This document shows, piece by piece, positions 48,906 through 59,739 of a stretch of 64,000 nt of DNA (the first letter of the stretch is position 1; each line of letters begins with the position of its first letter). A model generated the notes under the pieces. It was not told the DNA's origin and searched no databases. It was given only the letters and a program-made list of their open reading frames with translations. This DNA comes from Piliocolobus tephrosceles (taxonomy: Eukaryota; Chordata; Mammalia; Primates; Cercopithecidae), in NCBI RefSeq assembly GCF_002776525.5, contig NC_045434.1, positions 116,218,141-116,282,140 on the forward strand, in the 5' to 3' direction. The position numbers and the translations under genes were made by a program.

Positions 48906-50129
48906 ATACACTTCTTAGGAGCAGTTTTTTGCTGTTTAGTAAAAGAAAACATCTAGAAAAATGTAGCTTATTAGATGCAGAATTAATGCCAAATTGAACT
49001 ACTTGTCAATAATATTCTGACATCAAATATCATTCTGTCTTATGTATCATGTGTAAACACAAAACCTAGCAACATAAGCAGCTACTATTTTCTTAAGTTA
49101 TTCCAATTTACGAGTGGTCAGTAATTATAACATGATGAACTTAGAAATCCCCTTATTTATAAGCATTAGAAAATAACAATTTGACAAGGCAGAAATCTTT
49201 TAGAAATAATTCTTAGTCCAGATTACAGGCATACAATATAACTAAGGAAAGAAAAACAAAAATTTGTGAGTCATTATTATGCAAAATACTCAGCTAAACA
49301 ATAATAATAAAGAGGTTATTGGATATTATCTTCTGCAAAGGTATTTTATATTGAGTAGCTTTTGTTAAGTATGAAATAATGAAAACCTACAATTTATATG
49401 CAGAACTGACAAAATAGAAGGTGATATGGCTGCAGCAAATAAATATAAATATTTTTATTTGCTCTGCGAAATAAAATACCAAAGAAAAGCCTGAGGATAA
49501 TGTGTTTTGACATTTAGAGGATAGTTTTCAGCTCTGTACATTAATTCTAGAGAAATGATGATAGAAAATCTAGATAATTCTACTATTTTTTAAAAAATAA
49601 AGACCATTATAATACATGTTAAGTCTTCACTAGATCGGCAACTGTATTAGAGCAAATAGCTAAGAAGTTTTGTAAGCTATTGCTTTGCAACATCCAACCA
49701 AAATTGTTTTATCTCAGAAATGATGTTTTTGGCAAATAAATCATAATAGCCCTATTTCAGTAAACTATGTAAAACAAATAACTTAAAGTTTAAAAATATT
49801 TGAAATAGCTAATAAGTTTGCCTATTAATAGATTATCCTGTTCATAGCACATATAAGACAGAGTTCTAAATTATCAGTATTACTAGATTAGAATATATAA
49901 AATTTTCTAATTATTTCAATTATATACCATTTGAAAAGTTAAGATATGTGTTTAGTTCTTTCATCATATTAAAAAATCTATGACTTCATCTATTTAATGA
50001 ATACATAAATATAATTTCATCTTTCATTATATTTAAAATATTTGTATTATAAAAGTTGTACTTAAAATTGATTGTATAATATTTGATGAGCACAATTATA
50101 TGTCAAATTAAAAACATTAAATCCAGTAC
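48906..50129. other. Unrecognised AT-rich DNA
   Basis: No gene, Alu or LTR was recognised. Confidence 0.5.
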
Positions 50130-51172
50130 TTAAGACCTACATTGTCTAATTAAAAGTTAAAATTGAAATGAGATAACTCTACATACCAATTAGAATGACT
50201 TAAGTTAAAAAGAATGACCATATAAAGTGTTGCCAAAGATGTGGATAAACTGGGACTCTCACATACCACCAAGGGAAGTCAAATGATATAATCACTTTGG
50301 TTAACAGTTTAGCAGTTTCTTAAAACATTAAACATATACCTACAATATGGTACAGCCATTTATCCCAGTGGTATTTATACAAACAATAAATGCATATGCC
50401 CATGTAAGGCTTGTACATGAATGTTCATAGCAGTTTTGTTTAGTTCCAAACTGCAAATTACTCCAATGTCCATAGACAGTTGAATGGACAAACTGTGGCA
50501 TATCCATATAATTGAATTCAAGTCAGCAATAAAAATTAACTAGTAATGAACTATTTATACATGTTACAATGTAGATTGATTTTAAAATTGTTTTTTGAAT
50601 GAAAGTAATCAGAAAAAACACAGGTCAGGAACAGTGCCTCACACCTATAATTCCAGCACTATGAGAGGCCAACATGGACAGATTGCTGGGGGAGCTCACG
50701 GGTTCAAGACCAACCTGGGCAACATAGTGAAACACCTTCTCTTAAAAAAAAAAAAAAAAAAAAAATAGCAGGGTGTGATGGTGTTTGACTAGTCCCAAAC
50801 ACTCTGGAGGCTGACATGGGAGGAACATTGAGCCCACTAGGTTGAGGGTAGAGTGAGTCATGATGGTGCCACTGTACTGCAAACTGGATGACACATATAT
50901 GCTGTGTGTTTTTATTTGTTAAAAATTCTAATGAATACACATTAATCTACTGCAATAGAAAATGTATCTACAGTTTCCTGGAGATATGGGTTGGAAAGAG
51001 CTGGGTAAGGAAGGGATAATTAAAAAGGGGAACAAGAAATCTTTCAGGTAGATGACCAATTTCTTAATTGACATGATGGTTTCATGGGTAGATATGTATG
51101 ACAAGACATATTAAATTATAAACTCTAAATAGGTACAGTTTATTCTATGTTAATTACAGCCGTTAAAAATCT
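50130..51172 (+). mobile_element. L1MB-like 3' end, plus strand, split by an AluJ
   Basis: 'agtgttgccaaagatgtgga', 'tggtacagccatttatccca', 'gtacatgaatgttcatagca', 'tggacaaactgtggcatatc' lead to the Alu at 50623-50895. Beyond it 'tgggttggaaagagctggg', 'gatggtttcatgggtagata' and 'attacagccgttaaaaa' continue the 3' UTR to the element end. It is 5'-truncated and old. Confidence 0.87.
50623..50895 (+). mobile_element. Alu, very diverged (AluJ-like), plus strand
   Basis: 'ggtcaggaacagtgcctcac', 'agaccaacctgggcaacata', a 22-A middle linker at 50744-50765, and a degraded right arm ('tgatggtgccactgtactgc'). It sits inside the L1MB-like element. The minus frame at 50704-50940 is a shadow. Confidence 0.88.
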
Positions 51173-51297
51173 GTTTTTGTTTTCTGGCAATACACTTGCT
51201 TTTTTTGCTTTTTATTTCTGTATATATCAATGTTTTTCCCTTGTTATACTTATTTTTTTTAACTGAGGGCCAAGAAGAGTGTGCTGACAGATTTTTC

Positions 51298-51344
51298 GTT
51301 TTTTTGAGATACAGTCTCGCTGTGTCACCCAGGCTGGAGTGCAG
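51298..51344 (-). mobile_element. Short Alu 3' fragment, minus strand
   Basis: Only about 47 bases with clear Alu sequence ('gagatacagtctcgctgtgt', 'cacccaggctggagtgcag'), starting with a T7 run. It is a severely 5'-truncated insertion or a leftover of deletion. No target duplication was seen. Confidence 0.85.
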
Positions 51345-52357
51345 CTGTTTGCAATCTGTTAAAAATCCCTTCTTTCCACATGAATTTTACCTATTGTAGT
51401 TGTCATAGAATTTACATTTACAAAGGGATATTTTTCAAATTCTTTTTTATTCAATTGCTAATTCTGTAAATTAAATATATCTCAATATAACATTTGTTTT
51501 ATTATGTTATAGTAGGTGGCTAAGATACATTATAGTTGATGACTAAGATATCTTGGGCTTCAGAGAGTAAACTTTTCTAACAGGGTAATTTCCCTAATCA
51601 GAGAGATTTATTATTGCATTATGGCTATAGATATTCCTAGAACCCATGACCATAAATATACAGAAAAATATTATCTCATGGCCATCCTCTACTGAGACTA
51701 TTCCCATATTGCATATAGACTATGCTCATCTAAGCAATGAAGTAAAAGGAATTTAAGGGATTGCTGTGGGATCACTATGTCTACTTTTAAGTTTTACAAA
51801 ATAATTTCACCTTTATATCTGCAACAAATAGAGCTAGTAGTGTTTGTTGGAATCTAATCTCACAATAGTTTGAGTCTCATTTATATATTTTTTTGTACTG
51901 ATAGTTCATTCATTTGCACTGTTGTGTAATATTTCATGTATAATATTCATCCTTTCATTGTGAATGGAATTCATATTTCATGTAACTGGCCTTTATACAT
52001 AATGCTACTTTAAAATCATTTTACCTGTATTTTAATGAACATATGCACACATTTCTGTTAGAAATGGAATTGCTCATGTTCAATTCCTTTCTTTTTAGAA
52101 AATACAAGAACTTTTGCTCATTCTCCTTGTGCCTCTATGTCTATAATTCTCTTTTGCACATTGTTTATCTTCTCTTTCTTTCTCTGCCTCCTTGAAGATA
52201 CATCTACTTGTAAGTTTTCCAGTTTACTCATTTCTTCCTTCTACATATTTAAGATATAAAATCCATTTATGGAAATTTAATTTAATTTATTAAAATTTAA
52301 ACACCAACATTTCTATTTGAATATTTTAAAATCAATTTTCGTTTTCTGGCAATATGC
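51345..52357. other. Mostly unrecognised; possible degraded L1M 3' UTR at about 51880-52085 (minus)
   Basis: 'gtaatatttcatgtataata', 'cataatgctactttaaaatc' and 'tgttagaaatggaattgctc' resemble an old L1 3' region in reverse, but the match is patchy. Nothing else was recognised. Confidence 0.4.
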
Positions 52358-52653
52358 TTTTTTTTTTTTTTTGAGACAGAGTCTTGCTGTTGCCCAGGCT
52401 GGAGTGCAGTGGCGCGATCTCAGCTCACTGCAAGCTCTGCCTCCCAGGTTCATGCCATGGTCCTGCCTCAACCCCCCTCAGTAGTTGGGACTACAGGTAC
52501 CCGCTAACATGCCCTGCTAATTTTTTTGTAGTTTTAATAGAGACGGGGTTTCACCATATTAGCTAGGAAGGTCTCGATCTCCTGACCTCGTGATCCGCTT
52601 GCCTCAGCCTCCCAAAGTGCTGGGATTGCAGGCGTGAGCCACGGAGCCCGGCC
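52358..52653 (-). mobile_element. Alu (AluY/S-like), minus strand
   Basis: Full-length, from a T15 tail to 'gtgagccacggagcccggcc'. Small deletions occur near 'tcttgctgttgccc' and 'cctcaacccccctcag'. The frame at 52384-52566 is a shadow. No clear target duplication was seen. Confidence 0.94.
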
Positions 52654-52929
52654 TGACTGATCATTTAAATGCTAAATAGTTTACTGGCAAATTGTTTTGA
52701 TCCATTAGATATGGTGGGGTGGACTTTATTGGTGAACTATTTGTCTGTAATTCTGTTTGTCCTTACCCTTAGGTTATAATTCTTATTTCTAGAGCTTAGG
52801 TCTCAATTTGATAGTGCAGCCCTTTGATCTGAATACAAACTAGAATGATTTCAGAGACAATTCAACTTGTAACGCCTTGTAATGCAACCTATTTTTCCTC
52901 CACACTGGACAGTTGCTGAAACCATATGT
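52654..52929. other. Unrecognised DNA
   Basis: Nothing was recognised. It is possibly the degraded edge of the following L1M fragment. Confidence 0.4.
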
Positions 52930-53420
52930 GTTTGGGTTATTTTAAATATTTTCTTATGAGTTATCTATTCATGTTTTTGCCCAGTTTTCCTATCCAGTTT
53001 TAATCTTCCCTCTCACTTTATTTGTGATAGTTTTTTTAAAATAAATTAGAGATATTGACAATTTATTAGTGATATAGGTTACAAATACTTTATTTCTGTC
53101 CCATCTTTCAGTTCTACTTGACTTTGCAGTATTTTGTTTGTACAATGCAGAATTTTTTTTCAATGTTATACTGTTAATCAACCTTTTAATTATCTCCGTG
53201 TTTTTACTTTCTTTACTGTCTTTTGTAATAAAAACAATCCTTCTTGTTGTAATATTGTCCAACTTACCAGAAAATTGTGTGGTCAATTATGTGTTCCATT
53301 TAAAAACTGTAGCTTACCCCATGAAATTGTTTTATGCATTCTTCTAGCATCATCACACTTTTACTTTTGCTTTCACATTTACATCTTCAATCCATTGTCA
53401 AATAACACCAGAGCCAGGCA
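52930..53420 (-). mobile_element. Degraded L1M ORF2-end fragment, minus strand
   Basis: 'caaatactttatttctgtcc', 'gactttgcagtattttgttt', 'gctttcacatttacatcttc' and 'aatccattgtcaaa' follow the order of an old L1 ORF2 C-terminal region in reverse. It is strongly diverged. The frames at 52990-53286, 53134-53424 and 53138-53347 are chance or remnant. Confidence 0.5.
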
Positions 53421-53570
53421 ATAGTTAAAAGCAGTAACAATAGATTTGACTCACAAAATATTGTAATACTTTATGACAGTATGAAACTGAGCTCAATTCT
53501 GAATACAATAAGGAGAAGCTGGAATTTATAGTCAAGGAGCATGGTGAGGAGATTGCTGGATGAAAAATTG

Positions 53571-54582
53571 GGGGGGGCGGAGTAAGATGGCCGAATAGGA
53601 ACTGCTCCAGTCTCCATCTCCCAGTGCGAGCAACACAGAAGACCGGTGATTTCTGCATTTTCAACTGAGGTACTGGGGTCATCTCACTCGGGAGTGCCGG
53701 AAAATCCATGCAGGTCAGCTGCTGCAGCCTGACCAGCGAGAGCTGAAGCAGGGCGAGGCATCGCCTCACCTGGGAAGCACGAGGGGGAAGAGAATCCCTT
53801 TTCCTAGCCAGGGGAACTGAGACACACAACACCTGGAAAATCGGGTAACTCCCAACCCAATACTGCGCTGTAAGCTAACCGGCACACAGGAGAATATATC
53901 CCACACCTGGCCGGGAGGGTCCCACGCCCACGGAGCCTCTCTCCTTGCTAACACAGCAGTCTGCGGCAATCTAACCGCAAGGCAGCAGTGAGGCTGGGGG
54001 AGGGGCGCCCGCCATCGCTGAGGCTTAAGTAGGTAAATAAAGCCGCTGGGAAGCTCGAACTGGGTGGAGCTCACAGCAGCTCAAGGAAACCTGCCTGTCT
54101 CTGTAGACTCCACCTCTGGGGACAGGGCTCAGCTAAAGGAGCAGAAGCCTGTGCAGACTCGAACGACTCTGTCTGACAGCTTTGAAGAGAGCAGTGGATC
54201 TCCCAACATGGAGGTTGAGATCTGAGAAGGGGCAGTCTGCCTGCTCAAGTGGGTCCCTGACACCTGAGTAGCCTAACTGGGAGACATCCCCCACTAGGGG
54301 CAGTCTGACACCCCACACCTCACAGAGTGGAGTACACCCCTGAGAGGAAGCTTCCAAAGCAAGAATCAGACAGGTGCACTCGCTGTTCAGCAATATTCTA
54401 TCTTCTGCAACCTCTGCTGCTAATACCCAGGTCTGGAGTGGACCTCAAGCAATCTCCAACAGACCTATAGCTGAGGGTCCTGACTGTCAGAAGGAAAACT
54501 ATCAAACAGGAAGGACACCTATACGAAAACCCCATCAGTACGTCACCATCATCAAAGACCAGAGACAGATAAAACCACAAAG
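53571..54582 (+). promoter_or_regulatory. L1 5' UTR with internal promoter region
   Basis: CpG-bearing 5' UTR of about 1 kb, with the 'aagatggccgaatagga' start that in this family carries the YY1-type site (core gatggcc) placing the transcription start. Both strands carry chance frames here (53425-54393). Promoter activity is family knowledge, not shown by this copy. Confidence 0.8.
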
Positions 54583-54984
54583 ATGGGGAAAAAGCAGGGC
54601 AGAAAGGCTGGAAATTCAAAAAATAAGAGCGTGTCTCCTCCTGCAAAGGAGCACAGCCCATCGCCAGCAACGGATCAAAGCTGGTCAGAGAATGATTTTG
54701 ATGAGATGAGAGAAGGCTTCAGTCCATCAAACCTCTCAACTACATGGAAACTGAACAACCTGCTCCTGAATGACTACTGGGTACATAACGAAATGAAAGC
54801 AGAAATAAAGATGTTCTTTGAAACCAATGAGAACAAAGATACAACATACCAGAATCTCTGGGACACATTTAAAGCAGTGTGTACAGGGAAATTTATAGCA
54901 CTAAATGCCCACAAGAGAAAGCAGGGAAGATCTAAAATTGACACTCTAACATCACAATTAAACGAACTAGAGAGGCAAGAGTAA
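54583..54984 (+). pseudogene. L1 ORF1-ORF2 deletion fusion frame, 133 codons
   Basis: Residues 1 to about 50 are the ORF1 N-terminus (MGKKQGRKAGNSKNK..., ending near REGFSPSN). From about residue 52 the frame reads ORF2 just after the endonuclease domain (TTWKLNNLLLNDYWVHNEM...). The junction lies near 54735-54750 and is in frame. It removes the ORF1 coiled coil, RNA-recognition and C-terminal domains, the inter-ORF spacer and the whole ORF2 endonuclease. The frame stops at TAA 54982-54984, a nonsense change at a glutamine position; the same frame stays open afterwards. Confidence 0.88.
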
Positions 54985-55137
54985 ACACATTCAAAAGCTA
55001 GCAGAAGGCAAGAAATAACTAAGATCAGAGCAGAACTGAAGGAGATAGAGACACAAAAAACCCTCCAAAAAATCAATGAATCCAGGAGTTGGTTTTTTGA
55101 AAAGATCAACAAAATTGACAGACCGCTAGCAAGGCTA

Positions 55138-56296
55138 ATGAAGAAGAAAAGAGAGAGGAATGAAATAGACGCAATTAAAAATGATAAAGGGGATATCACC
55201 ACCGACCCCACAGAAATACAAACTACCATCAGAGAATACTATAAACACCTCTACGCAAATCAACTAGAAAATCTAGAAGAAATGGATAATTACCTGGACA
55301 CTTACACTCTCCCAAGACTAAACCAGGAAGAAGTTGAATCCCTGAATAGACCAATAGCAGGCTCTGAAATTGAGGCAACAATTAATAGCCTACCCACCAA
55401 AAAAAGCCCAGGACCAGATGGATTCACAGCTGAATTCTACCACAGGTACAAGGAGGAGCTGGTACCATTCCTTCTGAAACTATTCCAATCAATAGAAAAA
55501 GAGGGAATCCTCCCTGACTCATTTTATGAGGCCAACATCATCCTGATACCAAAGCCTGGCAGAGACACAACAAAAAAAAGAGAATTTTAGACCAATCTCC
55601 CTGATGAACATCGATGCAAAAATCCTCAATAAAATACTGGCAAACCGGATTCAGCAGCACATCAAAAAGCTTATCCACCATGAACAAGTGGGCTTCATCC
55701 CTGGGATGCAAGGCTGGTTCAACATTCGCAAATCAATAAACGTAATCCAGCATATCAACAGAACCAAAGACAAGAACCACATGATTATCTCAATAGATGC
55801 AGAAAAGGCTTTTGACAAAATTCAACAGCCCTTCATGCTAAAAACGCTCAACAAATTCGGTATTGATGGAACGTACCTCAAAATAATAAGAGCTATTTAT
55901 GACAAACCCACAGCCAATATCATACTGAATGGGCAAAAACTGGAAAAATTCCCTTTGAAAACTGGCACAAGACAGGGATGCCCTCTCTCACCACTCCTAT
56001 TCAACATAGTGTTGGAAGTTCTGGCTAGGGCAATCAGGCAAGAGACAGAAATCAAGGGTATTCAGATTGGAAAAGAAGAAGTCAAATTGTCCCTGTTTGC
56101 AGATGACATGATTGTATATTTAGAAAACCCCATCATCTCAGCCCAAAATTTTCTTAAGCTGATAACAACTTCAGCAAAGTCTCAGGATACAAAATTAATG
56201 TGCAAAAATCACAAGCATTCTTATACACCAGTAACAGACAAGCAGAGAGCCAAATCAGGAATGAACTTCCATTCACAATTGCTTCAAAGAGAATAA
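55138..56296 (+). pseudogene. L1 ORF2 reverse-transcriptase region, two frameshifts
   Basis: ORF2 continues from 54985 in the fusion frame to about 55580, where an A8 run (55571-55578) adds one base and ends the frame at 55590. The reading then shifts to the frame of 55604-56296 (AKILNKILANRIQQ..., the core reverse transcriptase). The catalytic motif FADD is intact at 56096-56107. A one-base loss near 56163-56166 shifts it again, and the next frame (from 56200) runs into the N gap. The product family copies L1 RNA at the target site; this copy cannot make it. Confidence 0.88.
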
Positions 56297-56376
56297 AATA
56301 CCTAGGAATCCAACTTACAAGGGATGTAAAGGACCTCTTCAAGGAGAACTACAAACCACTGCTCAGTGAAATCAAA

Positions 56377-56776
56377 NNNNNNNNNNNNNNNNNNNNNNNN
56401 NNNNNNNNNNNNNNNNNNNNNNNNNNNNNNNNNNNNNNNNNNNNNNNNNNNNNNNNNNNNNNNNNNNNNNNNNNNNNNNNNNNNNNNNNNNNNNNNNNNN
56501 NNNNNNNNNNNNNNNNNNNNNNNNNNNNNNNNNNNNNNNNNNNNNNNNNNNNNNNNNNNNNNNNNNNNNNNNNNNNNNNNNNNNNNNNNNNNNNNNNNNN
56601 NNNNNNNNNNNNNNNNNNNNNNNNNNNNNNNNNNNNNNNNNNNNNNNNNNNNNNNNNNNNNNNNNNNNNNNNNNNNNNNNNNNNNNNNNNNNNNNNNNNN
56701 NNNNNNNNNNNNNNNNNNNNNNNNNNNNNNNNNNNNNNNNNNNNNNNNNNNNNNNNNNNNNNNNNNNNNNNNNNNN
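56377..56776. other. Assembly gap, 400 N
   Basis: Exactly 400 N. The left flank is ORF2 just after '...YKPLLSEIK'; the right flank resumes at the last 36 codons of ORF2 (FASFVGTW...). The round size suggests an estimated or default gap. Confidence 0.99.
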
Positions 56777-56887
56777 TTTGCGTCCTTTGTAGGGACATGG
56801 ATGCAGCTGGAAACCATCATTCTTAGCAAACTATCACAAGAAGAGAAAACCAAACACCGCATGTTCTCACTCATAGGTGGGAACTGA
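56777..56887 (+). pseudogene. L1 ORF2 C-terminal 36 codons
   Basis: It reads FASFVGTWMQLETIILSKLS... to LIGGN and the stop TGA at 56885-56887, the normal L1 ORF2 end. Its link to the upstream part is hidden by the N gap. Confidence 0.92.
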
Positions 56888-56998
56888 ACAATGAGCTCAC
56901 TTGGACTCGGGAAGGGGAACATCACACAATGGGGCCTATCATGGGGAGGGGGGTGGGGGGAGGGATTGCACTAGGGAGTTATACCTGATATAAATGAT

Positions 56999-57030
56999 GA
57001 ATTGATGGGTGCTGACGAATTGATGGGTGC
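56999..57030. repeat. 18-bp-period duplication in the L1 3' UTR
   Basis: gaattgatgggtgc occurs at 56999-57012 and 57017-57030, separated by tgac. It is a small slippage duplication in the otherwise normal 3' UTR. Confidence 0.9.
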
Positions 57031-57147
57031 AGCACACCAACATGGCACATGTATACATATGTAACAAACCTGCACGTTATGCACATGTACCCTAGAACTT
57101 AAGGTATAATAAAAAAAAAAAAAAAAAAAAAAAAAAAAGAAAAATTG

Positions 57148-57489
57148 CTGAGAGGTGACCTCAGTTGTTAGGGGGATTCTTGCTAAACTGACTAAACAGG
57201 ACTCTTATTGAAGGCAGGACAAGGTGATCAGGTATCAAAGGAGGAATTTGTTCTGATACTAAGAGTGCTCACATATCAAGAATGAAGAGGTTGACTTAGC
57301 AGAATTCTTTGCTAAGACTTGGCCAGGCATAGAAAAGGAAAGACAAAGAATATGTTTAGGCTGTTTCTTCAGAAGAATCTTACTGAAGTTTGGTCAACTA
57401 TAGAAAGTCTTTGTTGCCATCTGAAATATTTTTCTGTATGATGCATATTAAACATCAAAATTTACTTTTTCCCTGAAGGATATCCACTT
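57148..57489. other. Unrecognised DNA
   Basis: Nothing was confidently recognised directly after the L1 target duplication. Confidence 0.45.
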
Positions 57490-58260
57490 TCCCGGAATCA
57501 TTTATTTAAAAAGCTATTTTTTTTTTTTTTTAATGCACTGAGTGTCACCTTTGTCACAAATCAAATTACTCTACCCGTTGGACTATTTCTGGACATTGTT
57601 TTCAATTTCATTTTTTCTGTTTTTTCTGATAGTTAGATAATTGTACCTTTAAATTAAGTGTTAATACAGTTAGTGAAAATCTTCTGGAATTCATTTTTTA
57701 AGTTACTTAGCTTTTCTTTCTGCTTTGCATTTTAATATAAATTTTAAAATGTGCTGAAAAATTTTTACCTGAAACTCACTTATAATTTGTGTTGGAATTA
57801 CCTTCAATTCTTAGATAAATTAGAGAAAATATGTACATTGTCACTTAAAAAAAAGTGGATAATATGCATTCTCTATTTACTTAGCTTTTAAAAATTTATC
57901 TCAGTAATTAATTGTAATTTTCAGTGTTAAAAATGTTTTGTTATATTTTGCCCAGTAAGTTTTGTCTTTGATGGCTTCACAGATTGTAGAATTATTTAAA
58001 TTTTATATTCATTTATTTGTATTATATCAAAAATTTTTTTGATTTTTTTCAATGTCTCAAAATTAAATAATAGTTACTGGAAGATTTCAAATTTTCCTAT
58101 TTCCACAAAAATAAAATCTGCAAATAATGTAATTTTTCATTTATTTTTTCATCCTTTTAATCTTTTATTTCCTTCACTTGACTTGTTGTACCTGCATGGA
58201 AACCAAGTATAATATTGAAAAGAAAAACAACATTTTCGCAGTGCAAAATTTAGAAGGAAA
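57490..58260 (-). mobile_element. Degraded L1M ORF2 fragment, minus strand
   Basis: 'tcatttatttaaaaagctat', 'ctttgtcacaaatcaaatta', 'aaaatcttctggaattcatt', 'tttcagtgttaaaaatgttt' and 'tttatttccttcacttgact' follow the order of an old L1 ORF2 region in reverse. Patchy and AT-rich, so the edges are approximate. Confidence 0.58.
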
Positions 58261-58624
58261 CTTCTAAGTGCCTCTCCATTTTATAGTAATGGATTATACA
58301 ATGTCCAACCACATTAAACTTTGAATCATGTTTCTGACTATCTCCTTTTCTCTGCAGTTTCAGTCTAGAGTTGGCCAAAATAATAATTTATTTGAGATTA
58401 GGAGAGTAGAAGTGAAGCAGCAGCCATTATATTCGAAATGTTGTCATGGTTAAATGTGATAACATAAGACACAAAGATGTTTGAAGTTCCAGCTTGTCAT
58501 CTGTGCTCGGTTCTGCACCTAGCTCCTCTTTTTAACAGCTTTATCTGTTGACCAATAGGAGGACCAATAAGAGTCTTAAGCTCATCATCAAACAACATGT
58601 TGTGGCCTCACAGTAGTAAAAGTT
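58261..58624. other. Unrecognised; possibly an old LTR, left part
   Basis: 'ctgtgctcggttctgcacct' to 'agtagtaaaagtttcg' is more complex than its surroundings and continues beyond the Alu at 58640. It could be a decayed ERVL-group LTR; see 58964-59739. Confidence 0.35.
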
Positions 58625-58639
58625 TCGTATACACTTTTC

Positions 58640-58948
58640 TTTCTTTCTTTTTTTTTTTTTTTTTTTGAGACGGAGTCTCGCTCTGTCACCCAGGCTGGAG
58701 TTCAGTGGCCGGATCTCAGCTCACTGCAAGCTCCGCCTCCCGAGTTTGCGCCATTCTCCTGCCTCAGCCTCACGAGTAGCTGGGACTACAGGCGCCCGCC
58801 ACCTCGCCCGGCTAGTTTTTTGCATTTTTTAGTAGAGGCGGGGTTTCACTGTGTTAGCCAGGATGGTCTCGATCTCCTGACCTCGTGATCCGCCCGTCTC
58901 GGCCTCCCAAAGTGCTGGGATTACAGGCTTGAGCCACCGCGCCCGGCC
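58640..58948 (-). mobile_element. AluY, Old World monkey type, minus strand, perfect 15-bp target duplication
   Basis: Full-length and CpG-rich, with 'gtggccggatctcag' and 'caggcttgagccaccgcgcc' variants. Exact flanks tcgtatacacttttc at 58625-58639 and 58949-58963. One of the two youngest-looking Alus of the window. Confidence 0.97.
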
Positions 58949-58963
58949 TCGTATACACTTTTC

Positions 58964-59739
58964 AACAGTTCCTTCTCTATGGTCCTTTGGTGTCTGGAGG
59001 TGTATGACTTCTCAGATGGATTGTTTGTTGACCTCTCACTCTCTAATCTTCCAAATTCCCCTTTTAGTTATCCACTCCTCACCTTTCTCCATGATTGTTT
59101 AAGGTCTAGTTCCTTGTTGTAAATTAGTTGTTCTTAAATCATAGTGGTTTTGCCTCCTTGATTGAATTTTGGTTGATACGGTTATTCCTTTCAGGAATGA
59201 GGTGCTGGTATTTCACAAATCTAAAATATGTCCATTAACTTTGGGACCAGGCAGTGTTTGAAAGCTGGAAGCATAGCAAAGATACTATGAATGGAAGCTG
59301 AAATTATGAGTGAAGTATAGGAGGCTGACAAACAAATTGCTATTGGAGGCTTGAGAAAAGATGCCGTATAATAGAAAATTTCGAAGTCTACATTACCTTG
59401 TGGAAGATTGAATATGTACTCAAAAAATTTGTTAATATTGCTAAGGAGATTCTCAGACTGAGTGTTGAAAAGTCATTTACTTATTTTTACCACCTGTAGT
59501 AAGGTATACACAGAAAGAGTGAACTAAAAAGCAAATATTTTTGTTTCTAAATAGATTTTAGAGGAACTGTAGAGGACACATGGGTTATGTCTCTCTAGCC
59601 AAATAATTTCAAAGTTAAAAAAGATCTCAGGACAACAATAAAATCCAGGGCATTGTCAGTACCTCACATAACATAGTGGTGAAAATTAAGTATATAATAT
59701 ACATGTATAAATATATAAGTTAAATATATATTCATGGCA
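58964..59739. other. Unrecognised; possible ERVL-group LTR end near 59179
   Basis: 'cctccttgattgaattttgg' and 'ttgatacgg' near 59152-59180 look like the end of an ERVL-group LTR (family ending: gactaataca). The following 'aggaatgaggtgctgg' and 'gggaccaggcagtgtttg' would then be decayed internal sequence. The evidence is weak. Confidence 0.35.

Larger units (their letters stand above)
53571..57138 (+). mobile_element. L1PA-class L1 with 5' UTR, internally deleted, plus strand, with 9-bp target duplication
   Basis: It starts with a G run and 'cggagtaagatggccgaata', the L1PA 5' UTR start, and ends with a 3' UTR G-rich tract, 'ggtataata' and A27. The duplication gaaaaattg flanks it exactly (53562-53570 and 57139-57147). 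It is therefore a 5'-complete insertion. Inside, a large deletion joins ORF1 to ORF2, a nonsense codon and two frameshifts break ORF2, and a 400-N gap (56377-56776) hides part of it. The 3' UTR holds an 18-bp-period duplication. Low divergence suggests a fairly recent primate insertion. Confidence 0.95.

Noticed and set aside
51179..52354. The same 14-mer gttttctggcaata at 51179-51192 and 52341-52354, each upstream of an Alu T tract
   Set aside because: No wider similarity between the two places; probably coincidence in AT-rich DNA.
53425..54393. Several minus-strand frames of 86-135 codons
   Set aside because: Antisense of the L1 5' UTR; no known product in that orientation and no conservation evidence available.
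54774..55229. 151-codon minus-strand frame with hydrophobic stretches
   Set aside because: Antisense shadow of L1 ORF2; the serine/leucine-rich look comes from reading the lysine/glutamate-rich ORF2 backwards.
56200..56925. Frames of 149-208 codons spanning the gap
   Set aside because: Their length is produced by N being read as unknown residues; only the flanking ORF2 pieces are real.
58261..59739. Possible ERVL-group LTR with internal sequence, split by an AluY
   Set aside because: Only the end-like motif near 59179 is suggestive; start and internal landmarks could not be matched, so it is listed as unrecognised.
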